NCBI GenBank assembly: GCA_046342195.1
Contig: JBKDQE010000038.1
Coordinates: forward strand, 1 to 64,000
DNA from: CANHBY01 sp046342195
Lineage (GTDB): Bacteria; Pseudomonadota; Gammaproteobacteria; Burkholderiales; Burkholderiaceae_C
Length of the DNA: 64,000 nucleotides
Direction of reading: 5' to 3'
Translations under genes and position numbers: made by a program
The notes under the pieces: model-generated
Told to the model about the DNA's origin: nothing
What the model saw: the letters and a program-made list of their open reading frames with translations, nothing else
Databases searched by the model: none
Shown: positions 62,199 to 64,000 of the stretch, piece after piece
Layout of the letters: every line of letters begins with the position of its first letter
Position numbering within the stretch: position 1 is the stretch's first letter

Positions 62199-62773
62199 CA
62201 GGCACGACCCGCCACCTGACTGAGCATCAGCAGATCAATCCCCAGCAAAGACAGGGCCTTCTGGTAACGCTCCTGCACAGGTGTATCGAAAATAATTTCA
62301 GGCTCAGCAGCCACGTTGATCCAACTGTTGCGGCCCATTTCTTCTTCCAATTGCCCAGCCCCCCAGCCACTGTACCCCAAAGTAATCAAAACACGCTTGG
62401 GGCCGGCCCCGCTCGCCAAGGCCTCAAGGACATCTTTGCTGGTGGTCATTTCAAGGCCGCCTGAAATTTTGAGAGAAGAACTATAGTGCCCGCCCTCCTC
62501 ACAAAGCCGTTCATGCAAGACAAAGCCCCTTTCAGTTTGAACAGGCCCGCCAAAATAAACGGGCTGCTCAGAAATATCTTCTCGCTCCAAAACAAGATCA
62601 ATCTTTTCAAATAAATTTTTAAGATTGATGTCAATAGGTTTGTTGATCACCAAACCCATGGCACCATTTTGGGTGTGTTCACACAGGTAAATGACGGACC
62701 CTGAAAAAGCATTGCTGTCCATTCCGGGCATCGCAATCAAAAATTGGTTCGTAAAGTTCACGGCATTTGACAT
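62198..62773 (-). CDS. yqgE: YqgE/AlgH family protein
   Basis: A 191-residue member of the UPF0301 family: FLIAMPGMDSNAFSGSVIYL and GAMGLVINKP at the N-terminus, PVYFGGPVQTERGFVLH in the middle, GYSGWGAGQLEEEM near the C-terminus. Molecular role is unresolved (AlgH is linked to alginate regulation). First gene of the yqgE-ruvX-pyrR-pyrB-pyrC' set, divergent from phrB with a 102-bp spacer. Confidence 0.93.
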   Translation of the reverse strand: MSNAVNFTNQFLIAMPGMDSNAFSGSVIYLCEHTQNGAMGLVINKPIDINLKNLFEKIDLVLEREDISEQPVYFGGPVQTERGFVLHERLCEEGGHYSSSLKISGGLEMTTSKDVLEALASGAGPKRVLITLGYSGWGAGQLEEEMGRNSWINVAAEPEIIFDTPVQERYQKALSLLGIDLLMLSQVAGRA

Positions 62774-62875
62774 CCCTTGATTTTAGTGCTCCAAAAGATC
62801 ATTGATCTGCCTCCGGGCAATCTTTTGCTTCACAAGCACAACAAACACCGACCAGCCTGATGCACACTCCCAAAC

Positions 62876-64000
62876 ATGCAAAAAAACATCGACTCCGCTT
62901 TGGTCTGGTTTCGTCGCGATCTTCGTTTTGATGATCATGCGGCCCTCCACCATGCTTGCCGGAAAGCATATCGGGTGTATTGTGTTTTTGTGCTTGACCG
63001 CAGCATTCTCGATCAGCTTCCCCGCGCCGACCGACGCATTGAGTTTATTCTGGGGAGCCTCCAATGTTTGAACCTCGAGTTATCTCAGCAGTCTCCAGGG
63101 GCAGGCTTGATCACCGTTCACGGCCTGGCCATCGAAGAAATTCCTCGACTGGCACATGAGCTTAAAGTCAGCGCCGTATTTGCCAATCACGACGATGAAC
63201 CTGCCTCAATTCAGCGGGATGCGCTGGTCAAGGCCGCGCTGACAAACCTCGGCATTGAGTGGCACAGCAGCAAAGATCATGTGATCTTCGAGCGCAGCGA
63301 AATCCTGACCGCGACAGGTCGCCCCTACAGTATTTTCACTCCTTACAAAAATGCCTGGCTGAAAAAAATCAATGGGCTTGACTTCAGGGTTTATCCAACA
63401 AGCCCTTATGCCTCGGCCCTTGCTCCGCGTCCTTCGCACTATGGAAGGCTTCTTGAATTACAAGACATCCAATTTGAATCAACGAATTTATCCCAGTTGG
63501 GAATTCAACCCGGATCATCAGCTGGCAAGACCTTGTTTGAAGAATTTTTGCAACGTATTGATTATTACCAAGACCGGCGTGATTTTCCCGCCATCAAGGG
63601 CCCCAGTTACCTCTCCGTTCATTTAAGGTTTGGCACCGTCTCTATCCGACATTTAATTGCAGAGGCCTGGAAACGGGCACAAGCGTTGCAAAGCTCAGCT
63701 GGCGCAGGCACCTGGCTTTCAGAATTGATTTGGCGCGATTTTTACCATCAAATTTTGCATCATCATCCTCATGTGGCGGTCAAAAGCTTTAAAGCCGAAT
63801 ATGACCGCATTCAATGGGCCCAAGGGCCTGAGACTGAAAAGCTCTTTGCCGCTTGGTGCTCTGGCCAAACAGGCTACCCCTTGGTGGATGCAGCCATGAC
63901 GCAGTTGAATCAAACCGGGTACATGCACAACCGCCTGCGTATGGTCGCAGCCAGTTTCTTGGTCAAGGATTTAGGTATTGATTGGCGCTGGGGAGAGCGC
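62876..64000 (+). CDS. phrB: deoxyribodipyrimidine photolyase (class I CPD type), 3' end beyond window
   Basis: The first 375 residues of a photolyase run off the right edge. It starts SALVWFRRDLRFDDHAALHH, the DNA photolyase antenna domain, and reaches the FAD domain: GPSYLSVHLRFGTVSIRHL, LIWRDFYHQILHHHP, TGYPLVDAAMTQL, NRLRMVAASFLVKDLGIDWR. These are strong class I CPD photolyase motifs. A full protein would be ~470-480 aa. ATG 62876 is the start; no other gene on this strand is near. This is a different subfamily from the Fe-S photolyase at 3.3 kb. Confidence 0.94.
   Translation, partial: MQKNIDSALVWFRRDLRFDDHAALHHACRKAYRVYCVFVLDRSILDQLPRADRRIEFILGSLQCLNLELSQQSPGAGLITVHGLAIEEIPRLAHELKVSAVFANHDDEPASIQRDALVKAALTNLGIEWHSSKDHVIFERSEILTATGRPYSIFTPYKNAWLKKINGLDFRVYPTSPYASALAPRPSHYGRLLELQDIQFESTNLSQLGIQPGSSAGKTLFEEFLQRIDYYQDRRDFPAIKGPSYLSVHLRFGTVSIRHLIAEAWKRAQALQSSAGAGTWLSELIWRDFYHQILHHHPHVAVKSFKAEYDRIQWAQGPETEKLFAAWCSGQTGYPLVDAAMTQLNQTGYMHNRLRMVAASFLVKDLGIDWRWGER

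Noticed and set aside
62541..62556. GAACAGGCCC inside yqgE resembling the element end
   Set aside because: Short, part of a conserved coding motif (GPVQTERG), no accompanying repeat.

Overview
The window reads as a chromosome segment from a betaproteobacterium, most likely Burkholderiales, of moderate GC (by eye a little over 50%). The evidence is gene order: rpsB-tsf-pyrH-frr-uppS-cdsA-dxr-rseP-bamA-skp-lpxD-fabZ-lpxA-lpxB-rnhB-trmH in one direction; smc-zipA-ligA; ispE-tRNA-Gln-prs-rplY; and yqgE-ruvX-pyrR-pyrB-pyrC' with a non-catalytic dihydroorotase. I do not assign a genus. Almost everything is housekeeping. No CRISPR array, prophage, toxin-antitoxin cluster or obvious defence island was seen.

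Layout. 1-5 kb: a possible broken gene at the edge, then dps, a cyclopropane-fatty-acid synthase and, divergently, an Fe-S type photolyase, which looks like a light/oxidative-stress group. 5-12 kb: ilvA meeting cca tail to tail, a complex-I NDUFA9-like reductase, a soluble lytic transglycosylase, and two different 5-formyl-THF cyclo-ligases in tandem. 12-14 kb: a methyl-accepting protein with almost no periplasmic domain, ending against a scrambled IS5-type remnant. 14-29.6 kb (minus strand): the translation/envelope superoperon, running from rpsB (ribosome) through uppS, cdsA and dxr (isoprenoid and phospholipid precursors) to rseP, bamA, skp and the lpx genes (outer membrane), with two copies of one 170-200 bp inverted-repeat element inserted in it. 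29.9-37 kb (minus): ligA, zipA, smc. 37-44 kb (plus): queF, dapC, dapD, a PilT/PilU ATPase, prmB and an ABC-F ATPase, followed by a truncated gene and IS debris. 44.8-50.7 kb: ccmC-ccmD alone, an FAD oxidoreductase, a TPR protein, lolB, ispE. 50.7-53.4 kb: tRNA-Gln, prs, rplY behind a strongly structured leader, tRNA-Pro, tRNA-Arg. 53.4-58.9 kb: a UbiH-like monooxygenase, dsbC, a secreted thioredoxin-like protein, a small unknown protein, a TauE/SafE transporter and an unrecognised lipoprotein. 59-62.8 kb (minus): yqgE-ruvX-pyrR-pyrB-pyrC'. The window ends inside a second photolyase, of the classic PhrB type.

Many neighbours are tightly coupled by ATGA, TGATG or TAATG overlaps (skp/bamA, rseP/dxr, cdsA/uppS, fabZ/lpxD, pilU/prmB, ccmC/ccmD, TPR/lolB, pyrB/pyrC', pyrR/pyrB, ruvX/yqgE).

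The least ordinary signals are: (i) a three-hairpin leader before rplY whose last hairpin looks like an intrinsic terminator ending right at the ribosome binding site; (ii) a family of small terminal-inverted-repeat elements, two full copies inside the essential envelope operon and a terminal fragment after cfa; (iii) a second small repeat family near 55.5 and 57.7 kb; (iv) rearranged IS remnants at 13.4 and 44.1 kb; (v) degenerate catalytic sites in Cca (HD domain) and PyrC'; (vi) the tandem folate cyclo-ligase paralogs. I found no clearly new multi-gene system; the unknown lipoprotein at 57.8 kb and the rplY leader are the best leads.
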